Assembly: GCF_022345965.1 (NCBI RefSeq)
Contig: NZ_JAKRMU010000003.1
Coordinates: 62,001 to 126,000 of the forward strand
Length of the DNA: 64,000 bases
Direction of reading: 5' to 3'
Origin: Corynebacterium sp. ACRQK
Lineage (GTDB): Bacteria; Actinomycetota; Actinomycetes; Mycobacteriales; Mycobacteriaceae
Both the position numbers and the translations under genes were made by a program. The notes beneath the pieces are model-generated. The model had not been told where the DNA came from. It did not search any database and saw nothing but the letters and a program-made list of their open reading frames with translations. The first letter of the stretch is position 1, and each line of letters opens with the position of its first letter. Positions 19,926-30,147 of this stretch are shown one piece after another.

Positions 19926-20843
19926 CTAAGCGCCCAGGTCGATTCCGTAAAGCCGTTGAGCATTCGCCGTAACCAGCTCCCCCAACTCCTGTGGCTCCAT
20001 CCCGCGCTGCTCCGCCACGCAGGTCGCGGTGTAACCAACAAAAGCCGGCTCGTTGCGCGCACCCCGGAAAGGCTCGGGGGTCATGTAAGGTGCATCGGTC
20101 TCCACCAGGATCTGCTCCGCCGGAGCAATACGTGCCGCCTCGCGTAGCTCCTCATTGCGTTTGAAGGTCACGTTACCCGCGAAGGACAACACATAGCCGC
20201 GATCCAGCGATTCCTTGGCCACGTCCAACGGGGAGGAAAAGCAGTGCAAGATCACATTCTCCGGCTGCGGCGCGTCGGCCAGCACCCGCAGTAGATCTGC
20301 ATCGGCCTCGCGGTTGTGGATCATCAGCGCCTTGCCAGATTCACAGGCCAGATCAATGTGGAAGCGTAGTGCCTCTTCCTGCACCTCGATACTCGGGGTT
20401 TCCTCCCCGTCCCCCGGATCCTTGCCGATCCAATACGCATCCAGGCCGGTCTCACCAATCGCCACACAGCGCGGGTGGGAGGCCATCTCACGCAAACGCT
20501 CGCGCACTTCCCCCGTCACGGTCTGCGCCTTGGTCGGGTGCACCGCGCAGGCCGCCCACACGCGGTCGTGGAATTCCGCAGCCTGCAATGCCTTCTCCGT
20601 CTCTTCGATACCGTCGCCCACCGTGCACACGCCGCGCACACCCACGGCATAGGCACGGTCCATAAACTCTCCTACCAACCGGCGGTGATCTTCCTCTCCG
20701 AACTCCCTGCCCCCTACGCGCGATGCCCCTACGTCCTGCCGGCGCTGATTCTTCAGCACCGTGGACCACAGGTGGGTGTGCGAGTCGAACAGCGGAACAA
20801 TCGGCTCGGGCGGAACGGGGGTCGGACGCTTCTTTCTTGCCAT
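19926..20843 (-). CDS. tatD: TatD-family metal-dependent DNase
   Basis: 305-residue TIM-barrel hydrolase. Metal ligands are visible as DSHTHLW (HxH), Glu in AIGETGLDAYWIG, His in MIHNREAD, HCFSS and Asp in VETDAPYMTPEP. TatD proteins are 3'-5' exonucleases linked to DNA repair and quality control. The frame is open further upstream, but ATG 20843 begins a normal basic N-terminus and follows TAGGGT (plus-strand ACCCTA, 20851-20856) by seven bases. Conserved next to rpfB in actinobacteria. Confidence 0.92.
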   Translation of the reverse strand: MARKKRPTPVPPEPIVPLFDSHTHLWSTVLKNQRRQDVGASRVGGREFGEEDHRRLVGEFMDRAYAVGVRGVCTVGDGIEETEKALQAAEFHDRVWAACAVHPTKAQTVTGEVRERLREMASHPRCVAIGETGLDAYWIGKDPGDGEETPSIEVQEEALRFHIDLACESGKALMIHNREADADLLRVLADAPQPENVILHCFSSPLDVAKESLDRGYVLSFAGNVTFKRNEELREAARIAPAEQILVETDAPYMTPEPFRGARNEPAFVGYTATCVAEQRGMEPQELGELVTANAQRLYGIDLGA

Positions 20844-20865
20844 GCCCACTACCCTAGCGCCACCC

Positions 20866-22149
20866 TTAAGTGCGATCGTCCACGAACACCTTCCGGCTGG
20901 CCACCAAGCCCGCCGCCAGCAAAACGAAGTTGAACCCCACAAGAACTAACAGTCCAGGAGTCCAGGTCGCGGTGGCGTCATAAAAAGCACCAAAACCAAA
21001 AGGCCCGATGCAGGCGACCGTGTACCCGATGCCCTGGGCTCCGGAAGATAGAACAGCAGCAGCCTTCGGTTCGCGGGTGCGGGTGGCGATCAGCATCAGC
21101 CCCAACGGAAAGGTAGAGCACCCCAGTGAAACCAGTGAAATCCACACCACTGGCAGGCGCATCGGGTCGGTGATCACCATCAGCAGGGCGACGAACATGC
21201 AGCTGCACGACAGGATCGTCGCCCACGCCGCGCCGCGCTCGAAGCGCGAGGTCATCCACGGAACGATGAACGACGAGGCAGTTCCGACGAGCGCAAACAC
21301 TCCGCCGATAACACCGCCGAACTGCGCTGACCCGCCGGATTCCACAATGATCTTCGGCGCCCAAGTGATGAAGCAGTAGGAAATGGAGGACGTCATGGCG
21401 AACATCACCACAATCCCCCAGCTCACGGGGTTGCGCCATATGTGCCGATACGCGCCGCGCGACTCGTTGTTTTTGTTCTTAATGACGCCCAGCAGCTTTC
21501 GCGGGTGCGCCTGTCGCAGCATCTCGCTGCCACGCTGGGCGGCGGTTCCCGGAGTCACCGAGAACACGAGAACTCCCCAACACAGCAACGCCAGAAACGG
21601 TGGGATCGCCCACACTCCAATCGCCACGCGCCACCCGCCGAGCTCGGCCAGCGGCACGGACACCACCGATGCGGTAGCCATGCTGACCTGTCCGACGGCC
21701 ATGTATGCGATCGACATGACCGTGAGCTTGAACGGGAAATAGTCCTTAATGACCGCAGGTAGCAGGGTGTTTGTAATACCCACCCCGACCAGGCCAATCA
21801 TTGTCCCGGCAAGGAACAGCAACTCGTTGGGCGCCGCAGTGCGCAGACCGAACCCGGCAGTCGCCAGCACCATGGCGGTGCTAATAACCGCGCGGAAGGA
21901 CAGGGCCTTGGCTAGAGGGCTGGAAAGAACCGCGGCAACTGCGAACATGGCCGTAGGGGCCATGCCAACCAGGCCGATGAAAAGGTCTGAGGCGCCGAGG
22001 TCAATGCTGACTTCGTCGGCGATCGGCGGGAAAGCGCTGACGGGGCTGCGCAGGTTGGAGCTGGTCAACAGCACTGCAAGTGCGGCGATGAATGCTACCG
22101 CGGAGGGCACTCGGCGGGTCGCACTGGCCGCACTGGTCATCTTCGTCAT
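20866..22149 (-). CDS. MFS transporter of the CynX/NimT type
   Basis: 427-residue carrier with about twelve transmembrane helices. LLTSSNLRSPVSAFPPIADE in the first helix pair and the following GLVGMAPTAMFAVAA match the cyanate/2-nitroimidazole permease branch of the major facilitator superfamily. A GTG at 22158 is also in frame, but the GGGGG just before ATG 22149 fits a ribosome-binding site for the latter. Substrate unknown; the label CynX is a family resemblance and no cyanase is nearby. Divergent from the HAD gene. Confidence 0.82.
   Translation of the reverse strand: MTKMTSAASATRRVPSAVAFIAALAVLLTSSNLRSPVSAFPPIADEVSIDLGASDLFIGLVGMAPTAMFAVAAVLSSPLAKALSFRAVISTAMVLATAGFGLRTAAPNELLFLAGTMIGLVGVGITNTLLPAVIKDYFPFKLTVMSIAYMAVGQVSMATASVVSVPLAELGGWRVAIGVWAIPPFLALLCWGVLVFSVTPGTAAQRGSEMLRQAHPRKLLGVIKNKNNESRGAYRHIWRNPVSWGIVVMFAMTSSISYCFITWAPKIIVESGGSAQFGGVIGGVFALVGTASSFIVPWMTSRFERGAAWATILSCSCMFVALLMVITDPMRLPVVWISLVSLGCSTFPLGLMLIATRTREPKAAAVLSSGAQGIGYTVACIGPFGFGAFYDATATWTPGLLVLVGFNFVLLAAGLVASRKVFVDDRT
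21476..21489. repeat. Dispersed motif copy, identical over 14 bp to 62095-62108
   Basis: TTCTTAATGACGCC (GGCGTCATTAAGAA on the other strand) lies inside the MFS carrier gene. The same 14 bases occur at 62095-62108 in the perM tail, and 13 of them at 32676-32688 in the rimJ gene. The three genes are unrelated, so shared ancestry does not explain the match. Confidence 0.55.
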
Positions 22150-22285
22150 TTTGTTCACCCCCGGTTCGTCTTAGCTTTGCGTCGGCGCCACTTTCTAGTC
22201 ACGCGGGCGCGTCACACTAGCTACAAACCCTACTAGACCAGCAACCTCCCGCTACATTGCGACTGCAAAGGCAGGCACCAACACC

Positions 22286-22966
22286 ATGGAACACTTGATC
22301 GTTTTCGACCTGGGCGGCGTACTGGTTCAGCGCCGCCACACCCTGCGCGAGCTCACCACCGTGATGATCCGCCACGCCAACATTCAGTCTCGCTCCAACA
22401 ACGGCAGCCAGACCAGCGTTCCCACCATCATCACCGACCCGTTTAGTTTCGAGGCAGCATACGGCCGTTACCGCGAAAGCTACAGCCTGTCGATGGGGCC
22501 GAACGACTATTTCACCACGCTCTGCCGAGCTGCTGGCGTGCAGCCCACAGAGGAACTGATCGCGGAGCTGTTGGAGACCGACACGCGCCTGTGCTCCACC
22601 GTGAATGCTTCCGTGCTTAACCTGCTAAACCACCTGAATGCCATCGACCAGCCATGGGGCATCTTCAGCAACGCACCGCGCCCGGTCATGGAGGCCGTGA
22701 TGGATCAGGTTTGGACGAACACCGCGGCCGTCACCTGTTTCTCCCCCGACCTGCGCTTCACCAAGCCCCACCAGGGCGCATTCCGCCGCTTTGAGCAGGC
22801 CGCGGCTGCAGCCGGCCACGAGTACGCTTCCCTGATCTACTTCGACGACCGCCAGGCAAACCTGGATGCTGCCCAGCGCCGTGGTTGGGAGGCCTTCCCC
22901 TGGCGTGGAGTGGAGTCCGTCCACGAGGTACTCACGCCTATCACCGGCCTGCGCCGCGCGGACTAG
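22286..22966 (+). CDS. HAD-superfamily hydrolase (subfamily IA)
   Basis: 226-residue phosphatase-like protein. Motif I is FDLGGVLV, with the nucleophile Asp but Gly in place of the second acidic residue, as in YihX-type HADs; motif II is FSNAPRPV; the C-terminal acidic motif is LIYFDDRQANLDAA. A helical cap lies between motifs I and II. Substrate cannot be predicted. It converges on metG with only four bases between the stop codons. Confidence 0.83.
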   Translation: MEHLIVFDLGGVLVQRRHTLRELTTVMIRHANIQSRSNNGSQTSVPTIITDPFSFEAAYGRYRESYSLSMGPNDYFTTLCRAAGVQPTEELIAELLETDTRLCSTVNASVLNLLNHLNAIDQPWGIFSNAPRPVMEAVMDQVWTNTAAVTCFSPDLRFTKPHQGAFRRFEQAAAAAGHEYASLIYFDDRQANLDAAQRRGWEAFPWRGVESVHEVLTPITGLRRAD

Positions 22967-22970
22967 CCCG

Positions 22971-24809
22971 CTACTTCTGCACCGGCGCCCACTCCGGGCC
23001 GGTCTCCGCCAGCTCCGGGTCGAGCTTCGGGAACAGCGGCTTGGGCTTGTTGAGCTGTGTCCCCGGCTGAATCTCCTGACGTGCCCACGTGGCCTTTTGC
23101 TTAGTGTAATCGCCCATGATGACCGGGTAGGTGCGCCCTTCTTCGGGCAGCCCGACGCCCACTGGCTCCCGCGGAGAGTCATCCGTTACCTCGATAACCT
23201 CCGGCTGCGCAGCCCAAATGCCCTCGCCGCCGAGGGTTTCGAAGATCTTTTGCGCAGAGAACGGTAGGTAGGGGGTCAGCAGGGTATTCACGTCGGAGAC
23301 GACCTGCAGGGCGGTGTACAGCACCGTGGCCAGGCGCTCACGCTGCTCCTCGTCCTTTGCCAGTTTCCACGGCTCCATGGCCGCGATGTACTGGTTGGCG
23401 CGTCCCGCGATACGCATGGCCTCGGTGATGCCAGCCTTGAAGCGGGAGAGGTTGATGTTATCTCCGACATGCTCAAAGGCCTTAGCGGACTCGGCGAGTA
23501 GCGCCTCATCTTCTGCGGTCAGCGGCCCCGGGGTGGGAACCTCACCGAAGTTCTTGTAGGCCATGGAGACGGTGCGGTTCACCAGGTTGCCCCACTCGTT
23601 GGCGAGTTCGGAGTTGATACGGCGGACGAACTCATCCCAGGTGAAGTCGGTATCAGTGGTCTCCGGGCCAGCGGTGGCGATGAAGTAACGCAGCGCGTCG
23701 GGGCCGAACTCCTTTAGGAAGTCGCGCACGTAGATCACCACTCCCTTGGAGGAGGAGAACTTGGAGCCCGACATGGTCAGAAACTCAGAGGATACGACCT
23801 CCGTCGGCAGGTTCAGTGCCGGTTCAGCGAGCTCGCCAGCCTCGCCCCCCTTGGAACCCTGGCCGCCGTAGCCCAGCAGCTCTGCCGGCCAGATCTGAGA
23901 GTGGAAAGTGATGTTGTCCTTACCCATGAAGTAGTAGGACAGGGCCTCCGGGTCATTCCACCACTTCCGCCAGGCATCCGGGTCGCCGATACGCCAGGCC
24001 CATTCGATGGACGCAGAGAGGTACCCCACGACGGCGTCAAACCATACATAGAGCTTCTTGGCGTTGTTGTCCTGCCAGCCTTCGACGGGGATCGGCACGC
24101 CCCAGTCGATATCGCGGGACATGGCGCGCGGACGGATGTCTTCCAGAAGGTTCAGGGAGAACTTCAACACGTTCGGGCGCCAGTCGGTGCGGCCCTTCAG
24201 CCAGGTGGTGAGGGCCTCTGCCAAGGCGGGCAGGTCTAGCATGAAGTGCTCGGTGTCGATGAACTCCGGCGTTTCACCGTTGATCTTGGAACGCGGATCA
24301 ATCAGGTCCTCGGGATCCAGCTGGTTTCCGCAGTTGTCGCACTGATCGCCGCGGGCGTCATTGGCACCACAGATCGGGCAAGTGCCCTCGATGTAACGAT
24401 CCGGGAGAGTACGACCCGTGGACGAGCTGATGGCACCGCGGGTGGTCTGAGTGACCATGTAGCCGTTGTTGTACAGGCCGGTGAAAAGCTCCTGCACGAC
24501 CGCGTAGTGGTTGCGGGTGGTGGTGCGGGTGAACAGGTCATAAGAAAGGCCGAGGCCCGCGAGATCCTCGACGATGATGCGGTTGTAGCGATCCGCCAGT
24601 TCCTGGACGGTCGTGCCTTCCTTTTCCGCCTGCACCAGCAACGGGGTGCCGTGCTCGTCGGTGCCCGAAACCATGAGCACCTCGTTGCCAGCCATTCGCT
24701 GATAACGTGCGAAAACGTCCGAAGGCACGCCGAATCCGGCGACGTGGCCGATGTGGCGAGGGCCGTTAGCGTAGGGCCATGCAACTGAGGTGAGAACTCG
24801 TTTCGACAT
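22971..24809 (-). CDS. metG: Methionyl-tRNA synthetase
   Basis: 612-residue class I synthetase charging tRNA-Met. The signature [18 protein letters not shown] contains HIGH; the zinc-knuckle cysteines are in CPICG and CDNCG; the KMSKS equivalent is SKFSSSKG. There is no C-terminal tRNA-binding (EMAP-like) domain, which agrees with the actinobacterial form. No T-box or other riboswitch is recognised in the 48 bases that separate it from betP. Confidence 0.96.
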   Translation of the reverse strand: MSKRVLTSVAWPYANGPRHIGHVAGFGVPSDVFARYQRMAGNEVLMVSGTDEHGTPLLVQAEKEGTTVQELADRYNRIIVEDLAGLGLSYDLFTRTTTRNHYAVVQELFTGLYNNGYMVTQTTRGAISSSTGRTLPDRYIEGTCPICGANDARGDQCDNCGNQLDPEDLIDPRSKINGETPEFIDTEHFMLDLPALAEALTTWLKGRTDWRPNVLKFSLNLLEDIRPRAMSRDIDWGVPIPVEGWQDNNAKKLYVWFDAVVGYLSASIEWAWRIGDPDAWRKWWNDPEALSYYFMGKDNITFHSQIWPAELLGYGGQGSKGGEAGELAEPALNLPTEVVSSEFLTMSGSKFSSSKGVVIYVRDFLKEFGPDALRYFIATAGPETTDTDFTWDEFVRRINSELANEWGNLVNRTVSMAYKNFGEVPTPGPLTAEDEALLAESAKAFEHVGDNINLSRFKAGITEAMRIAGRANQYIAAMEPWKLAKDEEQRERLATVLYTALQVVSDVNTLLTPYLPFSAQKIFETLGGEGIWAAQPEVIEVTDDSPREPVGVGLPEEGRTYPVIMGDYTKQKATWARQEIQPGTQLNKPKPLFPKLDPELAETGPEWAPVQK

Positions 24810-24857
24810 AACCCTTAGATTAGGTGATCCCCTACCACGACGCGAAAGCAGCCCGGC

Positions 24858-26543
24858 TTAGGAATGCTCTGCGTTGCCGTCTGCGACGGCCTGCGGAACA
24901 TCGCTCCCGCCGTAACGACGGCTACGCTTAGCGACCTTAGCTTCGCCCTGCTGGTTGATACGACGCTCGCGAGCCATACGCAGGGCGTATTCCCGGTGCG
25001 CCTTTTCGTCCAGGTACAGCTGGTCGTTAGACAGAGCCTTGTAGATGGAGAACATCAGGGCGATAATCACCAGCAAGAACGGGCTGGCGGCGATGATCGT
25101 CACGTTCTGCAGGTTGGTCAGCGCCTCGTCACCACCGGTAAGCAGCAGCATCAGGGCGATCCCCGCGGTGAGCGCACCCCACAGCACAGTGACGCCACGG
25201 TTGGCGACCAGCTGTCCACGCTGCGACATGGAACCCATAACGGTGGAGGCGGAGTCTGCGGAGGTAATGAAGAAGGTCGCCAGCAGGATCATCGCAACGA
25301 TGCTTGCCACCTGGCCCATCGGCAGGGTTTGCAGCAGGTTGAACAGCTGGCTGGTCGCCTCGCCATCACCCCAGATGGAGTTGCCGGTCTCCTCCGCGTT
25401 GATCGCGGCACCGCCAAAGATAGAGAACCAAATGATGGTCACAATAGTTGGGACCATCAGGATCACGCACACGAACTCGCGAATCGTACGTCCGCGGGAA
25501 ATGCGGGCAACGAACATGCCGACGAACGGAGACCAGGAGACCCACCATGCCCAGTAGAAAATGGTCCAGGTACCCAGCCACTCATCCGCACCATCGCCAG
25601 AGTTAGCGGTACGGGCAGCCATCTGGAAGAACTGGGACAGGTAGTTACCCAAGGAGGTCGGTATAAGGTTCAGAATCACCACGGTTGGCCCGACGATCAG
25701 GACGAACAAAGCGATGAGACCGGCCAGAACCATATTGGTGTTGGACAGGTACTGAATGCCCTTGCCCACACCGGAAGCGGCGGAAGCCAGGAAGCAAAGA
25801 CCCAGGATCACGATGGTGCCGACAATCACCCAAGTACCGGGGTTGGAAATCAGGCCCGTGGCATCCAGGCCGGCCTGAATCTGCACGGCACCCAAGCCCA
25901 GAGAAGCTGCGGTACCGAAAACCGTCGCGAAGATGGCGGCAATGTCGATGATCTTGCCCAGCGCGCCCTCGGCGCGCTTCTCCCCGATCAACGGAATAAA
26001 CGCCGCGGACAGAAGCTGCTTGCGCCCCATACGGAAGGTGCCATATGCAATGGCCAGCGCCACGATGGCGTACAGCGACCACGGGTGCAGGCCCCAGTGG
26101 AACAGCGTGGAGGCAAAGGAGCTGGCCACATCGTTCTCCTGCGCCCCCGGCACGCCGTCGCGGTAGTACGTCAACGGCTCGGTCACACCGTAGAACATCA
26201 GGCCAATACCCATGCCCGCGGCGAACATCATGGCCACCCAGGAGATGCTGTTGAACTCCGGCGGCTCGTTATCCTTGCCCAGGCGAATGTGCCCGAACTT
26301 ACTGAACGCAATGAACAGAATGAACCCGACAAACACCGTGCCGGCGAGGACGTACAGCCAGCCCCAGTCACCTACGACATAGCTCAACGCCGTCGAGGCG
26401 AAGGCGGCGAAGCTATCGCCACCAAATACGCCCCACAGCACGACAGCCAGGATGAGGGCTGCCGCACAGCCCGTGACTACCCAGTCGATGGACTGTTCCT
26501 GATCAGCCTCAGTCGGTGCTACTTCTTCTCTTGATACAGTCAT
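24858..26543 (-). CDS. betP: BCCT-family betaine carrier, BetP-like
   Basis: 561-residue secondary transporter with twelve helices. The sodium/substrate-site stretch [36 protein letters not shown] and [10 protein letters not shown] are close to C. glutamicum BetP as I recall it. The C-terminal about 50 residues are rich in Arg/Lys ([19 protein letters not shown]), as in BetP, where this tail senses potassium and membrane state to activate glycine-betaine uptake under hyperosmotic stress. The position between rsmI/pmt and metG also matches my memory of the C. glutamicum locus. EctP or LcoP would be the alternatives. Confidence 0.87.
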   Translation of the reverse strand: MTVSREEVAPTEADQEQSIDWVVTGCAAALILAVVLWGVFGGDSFAAFASTALSYVVGDWGWLYVLAGTVFVGFILFIAFSKFGHIRLGKDNEPPEFNSISWVAMMFAAGMGIGLMFYGVTEPLTYYRDGVPGAQENDVASSFASTLFHWGLHPWSLYAIVALAIAYGTFRMGRKQLLSAAFIPLIGEKRAEGALGKIIDIAAIFATVFGTAASLGLGAVQIQAGLDATGLISNPGTWVIVGTIVILGLCFLASAASGVGKGIQYLSNTNMVLAGLIALFVLIVGPTVVILNLIPTSLGNYLSQFFQMAARTANSGDGADEWLGTWTIFYWAWWVSWSPFVGMFVARISRGRTIREFVCVILMVPTIVTIIWFSIFGGAAINAEETGNSIWGDGEATSQLFNLLQTLPMGQVASIVAMILLATFFITSADSASTVMGSMSQRGQLVANRGVTVLWGALTAGIALMLLLTGGDEALTNLQNVTIIAASPFLLVIIALMFSIYKALSNDQLYLDEKAHREYALRMARERRINQQGEAKVAKRSRRYGGSDVPQAVADGNAEHS

Positions 26544-26713
26544 TCCTCAATATTGGGGGGTATTGTGGGGGCTTTTCAACCGCGCCGGTTCCCCAACCGC
26601 GCCCAGATGGCGCTCTTAACCCCTACCTCAACCCCTCATAAACCCCATCTCACCTGGCTTTATACCGCACAGAAGCCAACCACCGCGCTGCCTGGTCAAA
26701 CTTTTAAAAAACT

Positions 26714-27637
26714 CTAATTTTTCTCGCGTCCGCGCAGCACAGCTTCATAAAGCTCACGTTTGCTCACACCCTTGGCCTTTGCCACGTCTCCAGCCGCCGC
26801 CTTCAGACGCTCCCCCTCCGCCACTTTCTGCTCCACCAACTCGACCAACGATTCCACGTCCGGCTCCGCCTGCTCGTCCGCGGCATCCACCACCACGCAG
26901 ATCTCCCCCTTCACACCGCTCTCCGCCCACTCGGCCAGCTCCCGTAGTCCGCCGACCTTCACCTCTTCGAAGGTTTTCGTCAGCTCACGGCACACCGCCG
27001 CCTGTCGGTGATCCCCCAGCTCTTCGGCTGCCGTTTGCAGAGTCTTGGCCAGCCTGTGCGGGGATTCAAAGAAGCAGACGGCGTAGGGGGCGTCACTAAA
27101 GGAACCAAAAAACGAACGCCGAGCGCCGTCCTTGCGTGGTGCGAAGCCCAGGAACGCGAAGTGCCCCACCCCCAGGCCGGACAGTGCCAGAGCGGTCGGC
27201 ACCGCAGAAGGGCCCGGCAGGCATGTCACGGGCACTCCAGCGCGACGGGCAGCGACGACCAGCGGGAACCCGGGATCGGAAACGGAGGGCATGCCGGCGT
27301 CTGTCACCACTAGCACGCGTCGGCCCTGCACTGCCTGCTCGACGAAGAACTCCGCCCGCTCGGCCTCGTTGTGGTCGAAGTTGGAGTAGATTCGACCGGA
27401 AATCTCCACTCCCAGCGTGTCCGCGAGCGCCCGGGTGCGGCGAGTATCCTCCGCGGCCACGATGTCTGCGCTGGCCAGAGCGTCGATCAGCCGCACCGAA
27501 GCATCCAGCGGATTGCCCAGCGGCGTGGCCGCCAAGATGATTCCCCCCTGTGGCAGAGGTCGATTCTCGGCGGCGCGGGCAAGTAGCGCAGCGGCTGCGT
27601 CTGCGGGGAGAGTCTTGGCTTCTACAGGTTCACTCAT
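26714..27637 (-). CDS. rsmI: 16S rRNA (cytidine-1402 2'-O)-methyltransferase
   Basis: 307-residue enzyme of the tetrapyrrole-methylase fold. Motifs include ILAATPLGNPLDASVRLID, AAEDTRRTRAL, VVTDAGMPSVSDPG and the SAM loop CLPGPSAVPTALALSG. It methylates the 2'-OH of C1402 in 16S rRNA. The frame extends far upstream, but ATG 27637 (MSEPVEAK) is the only start that gives a normal length; further upstream would overlap the divergent pmt promoter. Confidence 0.93.
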   Translation of the reverse strand: MSEPVEAKTLPADAAAALLARAAENRPLPQGGIILAATPLGNPLDASVRLIDALASADIVAAEDTRRTRALADTLGVEISGRIYSNFDHNEAERAEFFVEQAVQGRRVLVVTDAGMPSVSDPGFPLVVAARRAGVPVTCLPGPSAVPTALALSGLGVGHFAFLGFAPRKDGARRSFFGSFSDAPYAVCFFESPHRLAKTLQTAAEELGDHRQAAVCRELTKTFEEVKVGGLRELAEWAESGVKGEICVVVDAADEQAEPDVESLVELVEQKVAEGERLKAAAGDVAKAKGVSKRELYEAVLRGREKN

Positions 27638-27684
27638 ACCCGCCAGTATGCCCGCCAGTGCGCCCGATTGTCCGGAGCTTCTAC

Positions 27685-27690
27685 TACAGT
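27685..27690 (+). promoter_or_regulatory. -10 box of pmt, leaderless GTG start
   Basis: TACAGT ends eight bases before the GTG at 27699. This supports that GTG as the start rather than codons further upstream inside rsmI. Confidence 0.4.
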
Positions 27691-27698
27691 TGGCTTTC

Positions 27699-29318
27699 GT
27701 GCCGACCACACCGACTCCCCCTCTAGCGGACAGCCATGAAGTGTCCGCCGACCAGCACGACATGACCGACGTGACCCGTCGCGTGCCTACCGCTGCGTCC
27801 GGCCGGCGCGCGTTCGCCTTCACCCGGTGGAAGGGCATCCTGATTGTCCTCGGCCTGTTCGGCGCGCTCAGTCGCCTGCTCATGCTGCAGCGCCCCACCG
27901 ACGCGGGCACCCCGGTGTTCGACGAAAAGCACTATGTGCCGCAGGCCTGGCAGATTCTGCAGAGCTGGTCTAACCCACTAATCGGTGGCATTGAGGACAA
28001 TCCAGGCTACGGTCTGGTCGTCCACCCGCCCCTGGGCAAACAGTTCGAGGCGCTGGGCATGGCCGTGTTTGGCTACACGCCATGGGGGTGGCGAATCATG
28101 TCCGCCCTGCTGGCTGCGGTGACGATCCTGCTTATTGCCACGATTGCGCGCCGAGTGTCAAAGTCCGACCTCATCGGCTTGTTCGCCGGCATTATTGCCC
28201 TGTGCGACGGCATCCTTTTCGTCACAGGGCGCTCGGCAATGCTGGACCACTTCCAGGTGTTTCTGGTGTGCCTGGCGACATATTTCGTGGTGCGAGATGC
28301 CGAGCAGATGGAGGCTCGCTTCCAGCGCGTCTGGGCCACTGGACGCATCCACGATTTCGCCCTCGGCCCGCGCATGGGCTATCGCTGGTGGCGATTCGCC
28401 GCGGGCGTGGCGCTGGGCTTGTCGCTCTCGGTGAAGTGGAATGGCCTGTACTACATGGCCTTTTTCGGGGTGACGATTGTTACGGTTGATTATTTTCGAC
28501 GCCGCCGTTTCGGCGTGCGCCGTCCCCTTTTAGGAACCGCGTTCTTCGACGCTCTGCCTTCCTTCTTCTCCGTGGTGATTGTCCCCGCGATCCTGTACCT
28601 GGTCAGCTGGCGGGCGTGGTTCGCCTCCGAAACGGGCGTGTTCCGCCACGCCGTGGAGTCCGAGCAGTACACCAACACCGCCGGGGATTGGTTCTGGTCC
28701 TTCCTTCCAGATACTCTGCAGAACTTCATCTACTATCACGTGTCCGTCATGCGCTTTCACACGGAGCTGACGAACTCTAATGGCCACCACCACAACTGGG
28801 AGTCCAAACCGTGGTCCTGGCTGGTCTCCAGCCGTTCGCTGATGTACTACAACCCATCCAGCGACGAGGGCATCCACAAGGTGATCCTGCTGGTTGGTAC
28901 GCCCGTCATCTGGTGGTTCTGTGTCCCCGTCATGCTGTGGGGGCTGTGGTGTTTGGTCGTGCACAAGGATCGCCGGTGGGTGGTGCCCGTCATCGGCTTC
29001 GCAGCTGGCTTCCTGCCTTGGCTAGTCAACCTGGATCGCCAGATGTATCTGTTCTACGCGGCTAATTTGGCTCCGTTCCTGGCGATTGCGCTGGCCATGG
29101 CTTTGGGGCAGCTGCTGCGCTGGCAGCGCCCGGGCGTTGCCGCCCAGCCGCACTCCTCCCCCAAAACCTTTGTGAAAGCTCGCCCTGGCCAGCTGCTGGT
29201 AGTAATCTACCTGATGCTGGTGGTCTGGAACTTCCTTTATTTCCTGCCGATCTACACGGCAACTCCGCTGTCCGATTTCGCCTTCGATATGCGGATGTGG
29301 CTGCCTTCCTGGCGCTAA
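27699..29318 (+). CDS. pmt: Dolichyl-phosphate-mannose-type protein O-mannosyltransferase
   Basis: 539-residue GT39 membrane enzyme. After a hydrophilic N-terminus and first helix, the luminal loop has the invariant acidic motif in FDEKHYVPQAWQILQ, then GGIEDNPGYGLVVHPPLGKQ; later helices and HHHNWESKPWSWL follow. It transfers mannose from polyprenol-phosphate-mannose to Ser/Thr of exported proteins. GTG 27699 follows TACAGT; ATG 27763 (MTDVTRR) is an alternative. The much longer open frame back to 27417 lies opposite rsmI and is not real coding. Confidence 0.93.
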   Translation: MPTTPTPPLADSHEVSADQHDMTDVTRRVPTAASGRRAFAFTRWKGILIVLGLFGALSRLLMLQRPTDAGTPVFDEKHYVPQAWQILQSWSNPLIGGIEDNPGYGLVVHPPLGKQFEALGMAVFGYTPWGWRIMSALLAAVTILLIATIARRVSKSDLIGLFAGIIALCDGILFVTGRSAMLDHFQVFLVCLATYFVVRDAEQMEARFQRVWATGRIHDFALGPRMGYRWWRFAAGVALGLSLSVKWNGLYYMAFFGVTIVTVDYFRRRRFGVRRPLLGTAFFDALPSFFSVVIVPAILYLVSWRAWFASETGVFRHAVESEQYTNTAGDWFWSFLPDTLQNFIYYHVSVMRFHTELTNSNGHHHNWESKPWSWLVSSRSLMYYNPSSDEGIHKVILLVGTPVIWWFCVPVMLWGLWCLVVHKDRRWVVPVIGFAAGFLPWLVNLDRQMYLFYAANLAPFLAIALAMALGQLLRWQRPGVAAQPHSSPKTFVKARPGQLLVVIYLMLVVWNFLYFLPIYTATPLSDFAFDMRMWLPSWR

Positions 29319-29328
29319 ACTCCCGGCG

Positions 29329-30111
29329 CTAGTCCCAGCCCCGCGGGCGCGGCTGACCAAGCTCAAAGGTGGAGTTACGTCGGGCGTCGCTGGGGCTGAA
29401 GTGCACCGGCTGGGCCATCAGCGCGCGGAAAGACTGCTGCAACGGCATGAACACGTTTTGCCTACCGGCCCACACCACGACCAGGGCCACGACCGCTGCA
29501 AGATGCACCAGCAGAAGCCATAGGGTAGTCAGGCTGCCTTCTTCCCCGACCATGCTCAGCACGATCTCCCGCGTTGCGAACCCTAATCCGAAAGCCCATA
29601 GCCCCAGATAGATAGGCAAAACCGCCGAGGCCGCCTTCGGGCGCCAAGCTGCCCACAGAAGGCCACCGGCCAGTGCAAAGCGCATCGTTGCCGCGTCGGA
29701 GACCAGACGGAGTTGAGACGAGTCGGCGTCATCCCCAAGGGGCGAGCCAAACAACATCGACAGGCCCCACACAACATAGACCAGCGCCACGATGACAAGG
29801 GCGGAGCGCCCAAAGAGCAAAGGCAACTGACGGCGGCGCAGTCCCCCGCTGATCTGTGGATTGTGATCGGCCTGCTCAAGAACCTGCGCGAGGAGCGCGG
29901 CCTTCCGGTCGTCGTTCGGTTCCGCCTGGGGCGCGTCTTCCTCCGGGGTGGCGGAGACGTTCATCCGGCGGCCCAGCGCGGTGACGGTGGAATACCAGCG
30001 CTGACAGTCTTCGCAGGCGGCCAGGTGCGCATCGACCAGATCGTCGGGCAGCTCTGCAGTTTCGCCGTCGAGCCGGGCGGACATCGAGGTCCTGACCGCT
30101 TGACAGTCCAT
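29329..30111 (-). CDS. zf-HC2 membrane protein, putative anti-sigma factor
   Basis: 260-residue protein. The N-terminal domain has C3 and H29-x3-C33-x2-C36 (AHLAACEDC), the zinc-binding anti-sigma (ZAS) signature. A linker follows, then four hydrophobic helices (VALVYVVWGLSMLFG, MRFALAGGLLWAAW, LPIYLGLWAFGLGFA, LWLLLVHLAAVVALVVVW). ZAS proteins hold ECF sigma factors at the membrane, but no sigma gene is present in this window, so it is an orphan or serves a distant partner. Convergent with pmt; 36 bases downstream of the doxX-like gene. Confidence 0.75.
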   Translation of the reverse strand: MDCQAVRTSMSARLDGETAELPDDLVDAHLAACEDCQRWYSTVTALGRRMNVSATPEEDAPQAEPNDDRKAALLAQVLEQADHNPQISGGLRRRQLPLLFGRSALVIVALVYVVWGLSMLFGSPLGDDADSSQLRLVSDAATMRFALAGGLLWAAWRPKAASAVLPIYLGLWAFGLGFATREIVLSMVGEEGSLTTLWLLLVHLAAVVALVVVWAGRQNVFMPLQQSFRALMAQPVHFSPSDARRNSTFELGQPRPRGWD

Positions 30112-30147
30112 GCTCTTAATCCCGCCTCTTGCGTGCTTGACTTAACT

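Noticed and set aside
20866-22149. Cyanate metabolism assigned from the CynX-like carrier
   Set aside because: No cyanase or carbonic anhydrase gene is nearby; the resemblance is at family level only.
24864-26534. 556-codon plus-strand frame opposite betP
   Set aside because: High G+C codon bias of betP keeps the opposite frame open; the product is Gln/His/Gly-rich and lacks any family feature.
27417-27698. Upstream extension of the pmt frame
   Set aside because: It overlaps rsmI completely, has no homology, and a -10 box plus GTG at 27699 gives a normal Pmt start.
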